This document shows, one piece after another, positions 36,530 to 45,300 of a stretch of 64,000 bases of DNA. Position numbers and translations under genes: made by a program. The DNA lies in the NCBI RefSeq assembly GCF_000295955.2, contig NZ_ALXE01000009.1:1-64000 (forward strand), in the 5' to 3' direction. The notes under the pieces were generated by a model. That model had not been told where the DNA came from. It saw only the letters and a program-made list of their open reading frames with translations, and made no database searches. How positions within the stretch are numbered: position 1 is the stretch's first letter; every line of letters begins with the position of its first letter. The stretch comes from Pantoea sp. A4 (lineage in GTDB: Bacteria; Pseudomonadota; Gammaproteobacteria; Enterobacterales; Enterobacteriaceae).

Positions 36530-36950
36530 TCATCAATCATTCGCATTTTCTGCCGTAAATCTCCACGGCAGCAGCTCACGTATACGCTTTACCGGCCAGT
36601 CCTGGATATGGGTAAGCACGTAACGCAGCCACGCCTCCGGCTTCACCCCGTTAAGCCGGCATGAGCCGATTAGCGAGAACAGCACCGCTCCCCGCCGGCG
36701 TCTGAACCGGCGAACAGCCAGTTTTTCCGGCCCAGGGCAACGCCCCGCAGTGCGTTCTCCGCGATGTTGTTATCTATCTCCACCCAGCCGTTGCTGCATT
36801 GGAGGTTTAACGCATCCAACTGCTTCTGCAGGTAGCCGAACGCCTTCGCCATATCCGAGTGATGCAACAACACCTTCAACTGCCTCTGTACCCAGTCGAT
36901 CAGCTACTGCATCAGCGGGACGGTCTGCGCTTTCAGGTAGCTATGTCCCC
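36530..36950 (-). pseudogene. IS66-family transposase C-terminal remnant
   Basis: Minus-strand translation has NGWVEIDNNIAENALRGVALGRKNWLFAGSDAGGER, followed in another frame by LIGSCRLNGVKPEAWL, the TnpC catalytic Glu region and IS66 C-terminal domain. 5' part missing and frame shifted. Confidence 0.8.
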
Positions 36951-37218
36951 TTCTGGCACTAGGTGGACATTGCTGCGTTCAATATCTGTGCCGATGAACA
37001 ATGTCTTTTGTGTATGCCGTTTTTACGGCATGAAGGTGCCAGATGACGGTACCTACAGCTGTAATGCTGGATGGCACCGGTAGCTGCTAACGCCTCACGA
37101 ACTCGGATTGAAATCCGCCTTTGTTCACCGTTTCTGATTCACGGGTACGCTTACCAGCGCTTCATCGCTTCCGCGGCGTCTGGCAGACTGTAAAAAGTTA
37201 TTCTGACCAGAAATCATC
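36951..37218. other. Intergenic region
   Basis: No gene recognised; probably further IS66 debris. Confidence 0.3.
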
Positions 37219-37680
37219 ATGACACGACTGTCCAACCTGACGCCCGCTGAGAAGAAATTTCTTGACGATGCTGTTGCCGCTGCTGAGAGAGTGTCAGGCA
37301 AAGCTGAATCAGCCGAACCGGCAAATTGTCCTGAACAGGGAGCGGGCGCAGATCGAATCGTAGCATCATGCAAACCGTCAGCGGACGCTGCGTCGGTGAG
37401 CGCCACGGCAGAGCTTTTTGTCCAGCACGGCTCTGAACGGAGGGAAAAAAAAGGAGCCCAGTGGCTCCTAAACGTTCTGCTTAATTGTCTTCGTCGTTTT
37501 CACCAAGGTGACAGTGATTTTGGCGGGATCACCTTATGAATATGGCATAATCCCGGACTCCGTGCTGAAAAAACTCCGTGATCTGCGGCACAAATTCCGT
37601 AGAAAACAGGGTAAAACGCCCGCACGCGCTGAGGGAGTACGACCCGGTGCGATGATTAGTCTTATGTTAAATTTTGACGC
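37219..37680 (+). CDS. Hypothetical ORF(s), possibly frameshifted
   Basis: ATG 37219 opens a 106-residue frame to 37539 (TPAEKKFLDDAVAAAERVSG ... LLNVLLNCLRRFHQ). An overlapping frame continues IIPDSVLKKLRDLRHKFRRKQG to TAA 37682. Either two genes or one shifted gene. The basic second part could bind nucleic acid. Not recognised. Confidence 0.35.
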
Positions 37681-37781
37681 TTAAGAACCGTTCATCCGGC
37701 CGATATAAATCTTTTGCTAGTGTATCTTTCGGGGTCGAACTAAAAGGTACAAAGATCGAATTTTCGAAGGGGGAGATACAT

Positions 37782-38057
37782 ATGAGTAAATATTTTCTGG
37801 CCTTTTTTTTCGCTCTGTGCACTTTTTCTGTGAGTGCCGGGTATGGAGGGGCTGGCGGTAAAGGTGGAGCCGCTGGTGGTATGGGTAGGCAAGGTAAAGA
37901 CGGTGCTGACGGCGGAAATGGTTCGGATGGCGGCAGCGCGAGCAACACCTCAGGCAGACCTGGTTGTCCGGGCGGAACAGACCCTGATTCTACTGGTAAA
38001 TTTTATCTTCCGGGAACGAAACAGGAATGTAATCCGGGCATGCAGGACTCGATGTAA
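37782..38057 (+). CDS. Exported glycine-rich (collagen-like) protein
   Basis: 91 residues from ATG 37782 with GGGGGAG upstream. A signal peptide (MSKYFLAFFFALCTFSVSA) is followed by about 35 residues of Gly-rich repeats (YGGAGGKGGAAGG ... GKDGADGGNGSDGG) and a tail with two Cys (GCPGG ... ECNPG). Likely secreted or periplasmic and disordered. The repeat could change length by slippage. Function unknown. Confidence 0.65.
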   Translation: MSKYFLAFFFALCTFSVSAGYGGAGGKGGAAGGMGRQGKDGADGGNGSDGGSASNTSGRPGCPGGTDPDSTGKFYLPGTKQECNPGMQDSM

Positions 38058-38377
38058 AAACATCAGCCTGTGGTTGTCGGCTTCTGATTCGCAAGAAGTC
38101 TTATGTTAAATCATGTGCTGTCATGTGCTTAGTTGGCTTGTTTATCAAAGATAACTTAGAGAATCTCTTTTGTAATAACAATCAGAGAGGCAACTGTGAA
38201 GATAACAAAAATTGACCACATACATGTATACGTCGAGAACATTGTACTTGCAGAATGCTGGTATCAAGAGGTTCTTGGCTTCTCCTGACCCTGACCCTGA
38301 CCCTGACCCAAAATCCTGCTCCATTCAGAAACAGAATTCCGGCATGATAATGACTCCCCTGAGCGGAGGCTGTGCCG

Positions 38378-38644
38378 ATGAAAAAGTCACGATTCACCGA
38401 AGAGCAGATTGTCTTTGCCCTGAAGCAGGCTGAGCTGGGTACGTCCGTGCCGGAAGTTTGCCGCAAGCTGGGTATCTCCGACGCTACCTTCTACACCTGG
38501 CGCAAAAAGTACGGCGGGATTTCTCCTTCAGAACTGAAGCATATGCGGCAGCTCGAAGAGGAAAACCTTCGCCTGAAGAAGCTGGTTGCCGATCTGAGCC
38601 TCGACAAGGCCATGTTGCAGGACGTGCTGGCAAAAAAGAGCTGA
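38378..38644 (+). CDS. IS3-family transposase OrfA
   Basis: 88 residues from ATG 38378 (a GTG 6 bases upstream is an alternative; GGAGG is near both). Helix-turn-helix protein: MKKSRFTEEQIVFALKQAE, SDATFYTWRKKYGG, then a leucine-zipper-like EEENLRLKKLVADLSLD. Stop overlaps the orfB frame, where programmed -1 shifting would give OrfAB. Confidence 0.9.
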   Translation: MKKSRFTEEQIVFALKQAELGTSVPEVCRKLGISDATFYTWRKKYGGISPSELKHMRQLEEENLRLKKLVADLSLDKAMLQDVLAKKS

Positions 38645-39486
38645 CGCTGGCACGCCTGCGCGAATGGGTCAGGGACTTACAGACCCGCAACGGTACCAGT
38701 GAAAGACAGGTCTGCTTTGCGCTGCAGGTCAGCCGCAGTTCGTTCCGGTACCGCTCCGTTGCGGCAGATGACAGCGCGCTGCGACTGCGCATCAGGGAGA
38801 TAACCGAAACCCGCGTCCACTATGGCTACCGCAGGGTCCACGTCATGCTGAAACGGGAAGGCTGGCGCGATAATCACAAGCGCATTTACCGGCTTTACCG
38901 CGAGCAGGGATTATCGCTCCGGCTTAAACGCCCCCGCCGTAATAAATCTGCGCTGAAACGTCAGCCACAGCCGCAGGGGCTGTATCCCAATCACGTATGG
39001 GGGATGGATTTTGTCTCCGATGCGTTGTTTGACGGTCGCCGGCTCCGCCTGCTGACGGTAATCGATCTTTATACGCGTGAGTGTCTGGGTATCTGCGTAG
39101 GCCAGAACCTGCGCTCTTCAGAAGTGGCTGAAATGCTGGACAGCATCGCGTTGAGACGTCCGTTACCGCAACTACTGAAAACAGACAATGGCTCTGAATT
39201 TGCAGGAAAAATTCTGGATAAGTGGGTATACGAACGTGATATCCGGATTGACTTCTCACGGCCGGGCACGCCCACGGATAATGCCACAGTAGAGTCGTTC
39301 AACGGCAGGCTGCGGCAGGAGTGCCTGAACGAGAACTGGTTCATGTCTCTGGAGGATGCACGATGCAAAATCGAGGCCTGGCGCATACACTATAACCAGA
39401 GTCGCCCTCATTCTGCGCTGGGCTGGATGACTCCATCCGAATTCGCCGAAAAATCTGCCGGTTGCCAGAATAAGCAACCAACCTGA
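38641..39486 (+). CDS. IS3-family transposase OrfB (DDE)
   Basis: About 281 residues read from the orfA overlap; an in-frame start lies within orfA but shifting from orfA is the usual route. DDE residues in GMDFVSDAL, KTDNGSEF and ATVESFNG. HTH_21-like start (VHYGYRRVHVMLKREG). Complete length for the family. Confidence 0.9.
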   Translation: MTLARLREWVRDLQTRNGTSERQVCFALQVSRSSFRYRSVAADDSALRLRIREITETRVHYGYRRVHVMLKREGWRDNHKRIYRLYREQGLSLRLKRPRRNKSALKRQPQPQGLYPNHVWGMDFVSDALFDGRRLRLLTVIDLYTRECLGICVGQNLRSSEVAEMLDSIALRRPLPQLLKTDNGSEFAGKILDKWVYERDIRIDFSRPGTPTDNATVESFNGRLRQECLNENWFMSLEDARCKIEAWRIHYNQSRPHSALGWMTPSEFAEKSAGCQNKQPT

Positions 39487-39840
39487 AGCCGGTATTCCTG
39501 ATTATGCCTGGATCATATTCGGGGTCAGGGTCACTCCCGCGATGACTCGCTGTACTTCTGGTATGAACAGGGAGGGCCGCTGGTTATCAGAAATCACGGC
39601 GCGTCAATTTCCCTGTTCACCAGAAAAAATCAGCATCCCGGTCATACGATGGCATTTAATGTGGAAGCAGCTGAATTTATCAATCTTGTGCCTACTCTAC
39701 ACGCCAAAAATATCCCGTTCACCGTCTGCGATCACGATGTATCTATGTCCGTTTACTTTAACGATCTTAGCGGTAACAAGATTGAGCTGACCAGTTACGA
39801 GTACCTTAAGGCAAAGCAGATACTGGGGAGCGTTGTTTAG

Positions 39841-40080
39841 TTTTGTCTCCTTGCTTAGGCCGGATAACAACAAGGTTGATATGTATAATTTGGCAGAATT
39901 TGCCTGCCGCCATCATTTTGACGTCTGCTGTTCGCTCTCTGCGGACGTTTCGAAATAATACCTTCTGTGTTATATGAATATCAGACACCGGGCAGAATCC
40001 AACTGCCCGTCCCATTAGAAAGCCCCTTTCGGGGCCGGATTCAGGGACATTCACGGTCAGTTTACAGCTGACGAACCGGG
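39841..40080. other. Intergenic region
   Basis: No gene recognised. GAAAGCCCCTTTCGGGGCC near 40018 is a hairpin without a clear T run. Confidence 0.3.
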
Positions 40081-40383
40081 TCATCCCGCAGCCCGTTTTT
40101 GCCACTCCCTGAGCATATTCAACACATCACAGTGGTACAACTGGCCAAAGGTCCAGCGCGCGTACCAGCGAGGCAGAGATGCGGCAGAGCACATGGCCAG
40201 CTCCGACTCCGCCTGCCGGATGAGCCACTCCTCCCGGGCAGTGGCTCTCAGCAGGCTTCGCGCAGTGCGGTCGGGGCATCTGCCGTGCCCTGCCGTCTCT
40301 GGACGCGGCCAGGCTGACGCCGCGCGCGGTGTATACCGTTTCTTCTCAGGCGCAGGCGCCGTGCAGCAGAAGTTCAGCTTCAT
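40081..40383 (-). CDS. psiA: PsiA-like protein, N-terminally truncated
   Basis: 100 residues from ATG 40383, overlapping the psiB stop as ATGA. Only the C-terminal part (REEWLIRQAESELAMCS, WTFGQLYHCDVLNMLREW) resembles PsiA of F, which is about 240 residues, so most of the N-terminal half is missing or unrelated. PsiA accompanies PsiB in conjugative leading regions; its role is unclear. May be non-functional. Confidence 0.55.
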   Translation of the reverse strand: MKLNFCCTAPAPEKKRYTPRAASAWPRPETAGHGRCPDRTARSLLRATAREEWLIRQAESELAMCSAASLPRWYARWTFGQLYHCDVLNMLREWQKRAAG

Positions 40384-40922
40384 GCGTGCGGCCCTCCCCG
40401 CCAGAGCACCGAGGCAATATCCACCGGCTGCGTTCTGCCGGCACTGACCAGCGCATCAATGCGTTCCAGCAGTCCCGTGATGCTCCCCGGATCAAACCCG
40501 TCCTCATTCCAGCAGTACAGTCCCGTGCTGCCCGTATTGACCCACAAGAGCCCGTTCCAGTAGGGCGACGCCGGCCCCGCGCTCATGACGTCGATAATGA
40601 TCTGGTCGCACGCCTTGTGCGTAAAGCGAAGATGCACCGGGCAGACGCCGCCCCATTCCCCGCCCTGCTCAAAATCGACCCGCCAGACGTGCGCCGGGCG
40701 CAGAGCCGCTATCACCGCCGCACTCAGGCGACGCCGGAAGTCTTCTCCACGCAGACACCAGGCCTCAAAATCGGCGGCACTAAACTGCTTCAGTTCGGCC
40801 ACGCCAAGGGGCGCATCCGGCGTCATATCTTCCACTCGCAGGCGCGGAACATCGTTCAGGTGCGCGGCAGGAGCAACGCGCTTGCCACGGACATTTTTTG
40901 CTTTAGACTGTGCAGCTGACAT
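40380..40922 (-). CDS. psiB: PsiB-like SOS inhibitor
   Basis: 180 residues from ATG 40922. The second half aligns with F PsiB: RRRLSAAVIAAL, then EWGGVCPVHLRFTHK and SVLWRGG at the end. It is longer than F PsiB (144) by a basic N-terminal extension. PsiB binds RecA and limits SOS induction when single-stranded plasmid enters. Order ssb-DUF905-psiB-psiA matches F-like leading regions. Confidence 0.75.
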   Translation of the reverse strand: MSAAQSKAKNVRGKRVAPAAHLNDVPRLRVEDMTPDAPLGVAELKQFSAADFEAWCLRGEDFRRRLSAAVIAALRPAHVWRVDFEQGGEWGGVCPVHLRFTHKACDQIIIDVMSAGPASPYWNGLLWVNTGSTGLYCWNEDGFDPGSITGLLERIDALVSAGRTQPVDIASVLWRGGPHA

Positions 40923-40988
40923 ATTAATTATCCTCTCAGGTGATTGAGTGTCCGGCCCTGCGGAGGTGCAACTCCGGCAGGGCACCTT

Positions 40989-41222
40989 TTAGCGTGCCGG
41001 CACGCCGTACTTTTCAAGATTGCGGTTCAGCCAGTACCCCGCCTCATGGTCAAAATTGAATGCCCGCCAGACCATCCGGCCCTTCCCGTCTCGGATCACC
41101 AGCTGAAAATGAAAGTCCTTGTCGTTCTCGATCGTGACGTTGTCATACGCCGCTTCGACGGCCTTCGCCTGGGCGCGGGTAAAACTGCCGTCCGGCAGTG
41201 TGGGTAATGTGTCGGGTGTCAT
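40989..41222 (-). CDS. DUF905 family protein
   Basis: 77 residues with AGGAG before ATG 41222. Pattern LPDGSFTRAQAKAVEAAYDNV, then F-x-LVIRDGKGRMVWRAFNF and NRNLEKYG matches DUF905, common in F- and I-like leading regions. Function unknown. Between ssb and psiB, all minus strand. Confidence 0.8.
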   Translation of the reverse strand: MTPDTLPTLPDGSFTRAQAKAVEAAYDNVTIENDKDFHFQLVIRDGKGRMVWRAFNFDHEAGYWLNRNLEKYGVPAR

Positions 41223-41269
41223 GGTTCATCTCCTGTTAATGGCCCTGCCGCTGCAGGGCTGTCGGTTGA

Positions 41270-41749
41270 TCAGAAAGGCACGTCTTCATCCGGCAAAGCG
41301 TCTTCAGGTGGTAAGTGGCCACCGGCAGGCGGAGATGACGCCGGGGGCGTTCTGCCGCCGTTCGCGCCGCCACGTCCTGCTCCGGGAGACGTCCCCTGAC
41401 GGCTCCCGCCCAGCATCTGCATCGTTCCGCCGTTGCCCACCACGATCTCGGTGGTGTAGCGTTCCTGCCCGTCCTGGCCCTGCCATTTGCGGGTGCGGAG
41501 CTGCCCCTCGATGTAAACCTGCGTGCCTTTGCGCAGATGTTCTCCGGCCACCTCGGCGAGCCTGCCGAACAGCACCACGCGGTGCCACTCGGTGGTTTCT
41601 TTGTTCTCCCCGGTTTGCTTGTCACGCCAGGTCTCTGACGTTGCCAGGGTGATATTGGCGACCGCCCCCCTGTTCGGCATGTAGCGGATTTCCGGGTCCT
41701 GCCCCAGATGCCCCACCAGGATGACCTTGTTAACGCCTTTTGAAGCCAT
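41270..41749 (-). CDS. ssb: Plasmid single-stranded DNA-binding protein
   Basis: 159 residues from ATG 41749 (GGAGA upstream). OB-fold: [52 protein letters not shown]. Gly/Pro-rich linker and the acidic tip DEDVPF (E. coli DDDIPF), which docks partner proteins. Leading-region ssb is expressed early in recipients. First gene after the Frpo-like hairpin. Confidence 0.95.
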   Translation of the reverse strand: MASKGVNKVILVGHLGQDPEIRYMPNRGAVANITLATSETWRDKQTGENKETTEWHRVVLFGRLAEVAGEHLRKGTQVYIEGQLRTRKWQGQDGQERYTTEIVVGNGGTMQMLGGSRQGTSPGAGRGGANGGRTPPASSPPAGGHLPPEDALPDEDVPF

Positions 41750-41911
41750 GCACTTTCTCCTTCTGCTGTTGGTGTTTACCCCCGTCACCCGTTGAGTTTC
41801 AGGAGCCGCGGTGTTGACGTTTGTGTGGACCGGCTATTTTTTCTCTCCGGTATACCTTCACCCGTTTGAGAACCTTCGCCGCAAGGGCGTCATCCGTCGC
41901 AGGGGAGTGCA

Positions 41912-41982
41912 GCCGTCCAGGGGACGGGGGAAATTTTTGTCACCATGAAAATTTTCACCGTGTACATCTCCCCCTGGACGGC
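41912..41982 (-). promoter_or_regulatory. Frpo-like hairpin upstream of ssb
   Basis: Perfect 12-bp arms GCCGTCCAGGGG and CCCCTGGACGGC enclose an inner AT stem (GAAATTTT/AAAATTTC) with a small loop. It is 160 bases upstream of ssb in the leading region. In F, Frpo is a folded single-strand promoter that drives leading genes right after entry. Same position and architecture support a similar role. Confidence 0.55.
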
Positions 41983-41989
41983 AAGGGAG

Positions 41990-42538
41990 GCTGTGACTGA
42001 CTCAGCCCAGGCGAAAGGGGCTTAAACGGCGGAATGCAGAGGGGATGAACTGAGCGGGGACACACCGCAACGCCCGCGTGCGACAGCAACACGGCGTTGC
42101 CCTTCAGAGCTGCAGCTGCTTCACCGCTGCAGCGGTTGATGCGACAGCCTTCTGGCTGGCTGCAGCCCCTGACCTCAGACATCAGACCCTAGCCGCCAGG
42201 CCCGAAGCCCGCTTGCGGGTTTCGGCGGAGCTTACCGGCTTGCCGGTTAGCGCAGTCGGGCTTGACGACCCGGCCACGCCGGGGAGCCGAAGGTGGCCCC
42301 GGCCCGTGACCTGGCCTTTGATGGTTATCCCTTTCCCGAACAGCAGATCGATGACTGAAAGTAAGAAAAGCCCCGGAGAGCAGCAGAGAGAGAGAAAGCG
42401 CAGGCGAAGGGGTGAAAGCGGTGCGTCAGCACCGCCTTACCCCGGCCCTTCAGGGCCGCCTAGCAGTTCAGCGCGCGAACAGGCGGGGACAATGCCCGCC
42501 GGAAGGAAATCAGAACCCCGCACGCGGCGAGGCCGGGT
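41990..42538. other. GC-rich gene-free part of the leading region
   Basis: Several short hairpins (GAAGCCCGCTTGCGGGTTTC, ACCGGCTTGCCGGT). Plus-strand frames here lack ribosome sites. It may hold single-strand initiation sites or be part of the transfer origin neighbourhood; neither is shown. Confidence 0.35.
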
Positions 42539-43045
42539 TTAGCGATTCATGAACACGTAGCCGTCAGAAAATACATAGCCGTCCATAAACAGGTCACGGG
42601 CATACGCCTCGTAATCAAAGTAGCCCCGGAGGTCGGACGGCATACTGTCGAGCAGCCCGTGATCGCTGACCGTCTCAATGGCATACGCCTCCTCACTCTC
42701 CGCCTCGCACAGGTAGGCGCTTTCAAAGGCCTGATAGTTCCCGTCAGCCCCGGTCTGCAGCCAGGCCAGAAACGCGGCCTCCATGCCATTGTCCTGGGCT
42801 TCCCGGAACGCCTCGACGAAATCCCAGTCTATCGAGCACTCGGCCCCTTTATCCCCCGGGAAGCCTTCCCAGTCCTGAAACATCAGCTCAGGATCGGCTT
42901 CATCGGCGTGCAGCGCGAGGCAGGCCGCAAAGAAGCTCTCTTTATCGTCGAACTCCAGCAGATCAAACCATTTCCCGTAAATGCTTCCGCAGTTGTATTT
43001 GTGCCAGGTGCCTACATAGACGGCGGGTGTGGTAACAGTGTTCAT
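42539..43045 (-). CDS. ardA: ArdA antirestriction protein
   Basis: 168 residues, very acidic, starting VYVGTWHKYNCGSIYGKWFDL with later EAFREAQDNGMEAAFLAWLQ, YLCEAES and YFDYEAYARDLF. ArdA mimics B-form DNA and blocks type I restriction enzymes, protecting the entering plasmid. CGGAGCG precedes ATG 43045. Typical leading-region gene. Confidence 0.95.
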   Translation of the reverse strand: MNTVTTPAVYVGTWHKYNCGSIYGKWFDLLEFDDKESFFAACLALHADEADPELMFQDWEGFPGDKGAECSIDWDFVEAFREAQDNGMEAAFLAWLQTGADGNYQAFESAYLCEAESEEAYAIETVSDHGLLDSMPSDLRGYFDYEAYARDLFMDGYVFSDGYVFMNR

Positions 43046-43811
43046 AGCGCGCTCCGTTGGTTAGGTGGTCTCAGTTCCGGCCTGTGCCGTGCCGACACGA
43101 CAGCCCGGCCACCGGCAGCGGATGCAAGGGCGTCCCCGAGGCCGCAGCGCAAACGCAGCAGAGGGCGGGAGCTGGACGGCGGAACGGCGAAACCTGAGAC
43201 GTTCCGCGACGGGAAGATACCGGCCTCTGCCAGTGCGAACGGGCGAGAGGGACGGCTAGCGAACCCTTGCCTCCGCTGCGGCCGGGCTACAGTGAAGGCA
43301 CGGCACCGGCCGTCACGCGCGCACTCCCCCGTCCCGCCGGGAGGCGGAATAAAGAGCGGAACGGCGTGACATCATTATTGGCTCGTCAGGCCCGGGGAGG
43401 AGCAGGCCGGGAACGGCAGCGGGAGTTATCCCCTGTAATGCGGGATATCGGGGCGGATTGCCTGTGGATAACCCCCGGAGGCGCTACATTCAGGCACTGT
43501 AGAGAAACAGGTCGCTTTTCAACCAGACGCGACCGGTGACTCAGGAAAGAAGCTGTACGTATGCTGTCACCGGAAAGATGGCCTTTCTGACACTGCGAAG
43601 CGGTGTAGTCTATTTTCAGTTCATGGACAACATTGTCTCTGAACTGATTTTTCTAACATTAAAAAGGAAAAAAGAGTTTGTTGTTATCATTTAAATAATA
43701 TGCTAAGAGATATTATGATGGTATTATTGTTATCATAAAGAATCAAAATTCAATTCATATTTAACAACTAGCCTTAAAAATAACCACCTTAGTTAAAAAG
43801 GATAAAATATC
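43046..43811. other. Leading-region spacer, GC-rich then AT-rich
   Basis: GC-rich to about 43560 with no supported gene, then abruptly AT-rich up to the SMEK-like gene. The change marks the junction of inserted DNA. Contains the inverted repeat at 43421-43475. Confidence 0.45.
43421..43475. promoter_or_regulatory. Inverted repeat with consensus DnaA box
   Basis: GTTATCC (43425-43431) and GGATAAC (43466-43472) can pair, and TGTGGATAA (43463-43471) is the complement of the DnaA box TTATCCACA. Lies upstream of ardA. Could be a single-strand initiation site or second Frpo-like element. Confidence 0.4.
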
Positions 43812-44711
43812 ATGATTGACCCGCTAATTAGAAACCTGCAGTCTGACATTTCAGTTCTTCAGTATTATATCAATCAACGCCAAAAAGCTGGCTTTCACGA
43901 TATGGAGAGAATGCTTGAATCGTTAACGATTTTTATCTTTCGCGCCCTTCGGAAAGGAAACTTAGAAAACCTTAATCAGATAAAAGTCAACTTCCCTGCA
44001 ATTGACTTAGCTGATCAAGAAAATAAAGTTGCAGTTCAAGTTACGACAAACGCTAGTCCATCGAAAATAGATAAAACAATTGAAGCGCTTGAAAAGAAAA
44101 ACCTCTCAGGTGAGAGCTTGAGAGATAAATACTCTGTATTGTATATTTTTGGTTTTTGTAAAAAATCAAAGCATCCCGTCCCAGATTATTGTAAATTAAT
44201 TGACACTGAATTTCTTATACAAGAACTTATTGATAAAGCAGATGAAGAAATGATCCATGATATACTTGATGCCATTAGGCGGCATCAAGATTACTCTTCA
44301 TTGCACCCTTGGGCTGATAAAGACTCACTAGAAATAATCCTTAATTACATTAATCGTAATGCAATTAAACATAGTATGTTTTGCGAAGGTAGCATTTCTG
44401 AAATGGTTGCAGGATTTAAAGAATTAAATGAGTTGATTGGTAAAGGAACAATACAAAGAAAACAACGCGCTAAATCTTTATCTGACTTCAAAGATGAGAG
44501 CATGATTAAATTTCTGAGAGGTATCATGGATGATCTATCTTACATTCAGTCCTTAATATACAAATCAAAGACTAGCAGCGGTGACATGGCCTACATAAAC
44601 CTCGAAGACATGAATAAAATTGATGCAATAAAAGAAAGGATAGCGCGTAATTCATCAGAGATCGCAAAAACCAATAACATCAAAATAGAAATTAAAGCAA
44701 TTCGTTATTGA
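43812..44711 (+). CDS. SMEK-domain-like protein, putative defence effector
   Basis: 299 residues. The N-terminal about 110 residues have the SMEK-type pattern: LENLNQIKVNFPAIDLADQENKVAVQVTTNAS, KIDKTIEAL, then a hydrophobic YSVLYIFGF strand. The Asp...QVT arrangement resembles a restriction-endonuclease-like core, an inference. The rest is helical with no recognised domain. AAAAGGATAAAATATC lies before ATG 43812. Markedly AT-rich against GC-rich neighbours, so probably acquired separately. No partner gene adjoins. Confidence 0.55.
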   Translation: MIDPLIRNLQSDISVLQYYINQRQKAGFHDMERMLESLTIFIFRALRKGNLENLNQIKVNFPAIDLADQENKVAVQVTTNASPSKIDKTIEALEKKNLSGESLRDKYSVLYIFGFCKKSKHPVPDYCKLIDTEFLIQELIDKADEEMIHDILDAIRRHQDYSSLHPWADKDSLEIILNYINRNAIKHSMFCEGSISEMVAGFKELNELIGKGTIQRKQRAKSLSDFKDESMIKFLRGIMDDLSYIQSLIYKSKTSSGDMAYINLEDMNKIDAIKERIARNSSEIAKTNNIKIEIKAIRY

Positions 44712-44887
44712 TCCTCCACTTCCAAAAAATTATAATGATATCCCAGCTTCGTTATGCTGGGATATCACTGACGCCTCTTTATTAACCAGCGACTGCAACC
44801 TTTAACTATTAACAGTAATTATAGCCGGATGGAAACGTCACGCACTGACTCGCCCATCCGGAAGGGGAAAAATCGCAACCTTTCCTG

Positions 44888-45298
44888 TTACTTTTTACCG
44901 AACATGCTGTTCATGTTCGCCCTCACCTGGCCGGATGCCCCGGGAGTCTGAGCTTCATCTTTTGCATCAGGAACATCTTCAGCAGGCGCAGCTGCGCCCC
45001 CGGCCACTTTTATCGCCGTCTTCACCACGTCCTCTATGTCGGCCTCAGAGGGTTTCCAGCCGCTGACCTGACGGACCATGGCAATCAGCTGCTCATCACT
45101 TAGGCTGCCGTCAAAGAGCGTGGCCAGCAGTTTCGGGAGCCGTGGATCCAGGGTATGCAGCGCACACCCGGCGATGACCGCCTGACGGATAAAGTCGCCC
45201 CTTACCCGCTGCGACACGGATTCAATCACCTCCCTGCACTTCACGTCTGCAGGGTCGTCCGGGTGTAAATAAAATCCCTGTTTAATGCGGTCTGCCAT
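44888..45298 (-). CDS. stbB: StbB/ParR-type partition adaptor
   Basis: 136 residues, starting 2 bases after the stbA stop. Small helical protein: KQGFYLHPDDPADVKCREVIE near the start, an RxDFIRQAV helix, and an Ala/Pro-rich acidic linker. In R1-like systems this protein binds the centromere and caps ParM filaments. Assigned mainly by position and size; the palindromes at 46300-46428 are the likely target. Confidence 0.75.
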   Translation of the reverse strand: MADRIKQGFYLHPDDPADVKCREVIESVSQRVRGDFIRQAVIAGCALHTLDPRLPKLLATLFDGSLSDEQLIAMVRQVSGWKPSEADIEDVVKTAIKVAGGAAAPAEDVPDAKDEAQTPGASGQVRANMNSMFGKK

Positions 45299-45300
45299 TC

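Larger units (their letters stand above)
38286..39533 (+). mobile_element. IS3-family insertion sequence (IS407 group-like), 1248 bp
   Basis: Bounded by TGACCC at the left and GGGTCA at the right, with 4-bp target duplication CTCC (38282-38285 and 39534-39537). Left end has four tandem TGACCC units. Contains orfA and orfB in overlapping frames. Both are open with catalytic residues present, so it is probably active and a recent arrival. Decayed relatives are at 5343-6135 and 61680-61935. Confidence 0.9.
38196..39840 (+). pseudogene. VOC-fold gene interrupted by an IS3-family element
   Basis: Codons from GTG 38196 read KITKIDHIHVYVEN ... CWYQEVLGFS and continue after the IS at 39538 with RDDSLYFWYEQGG ... 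FTVCDHDVSMSVYFNDLSGNKIEL to TAG 39840. Removing 38286-39533 and one CTCC copy restores one 130-residue frame, so the gene was intact when the IS entered. VOC proteins include glyoxalases and antibiotic-binding proteins; the exact role is unknown. Inactivated. Confidence 0.85.

Noticed and set aside
38285..38309. TGACCC tandem repeat as a possible CRISPR or VNTR locus
   Set aside because: It forms the left end of the IS3-family element; right end has the complement and a 4-bp duplication bounds both.
42078..42542. 154-residue plus-strand ORF in the leading region
   Set aside because: GC-rich stretch with few stops by composition; no ribosome site, product unlike any protein.
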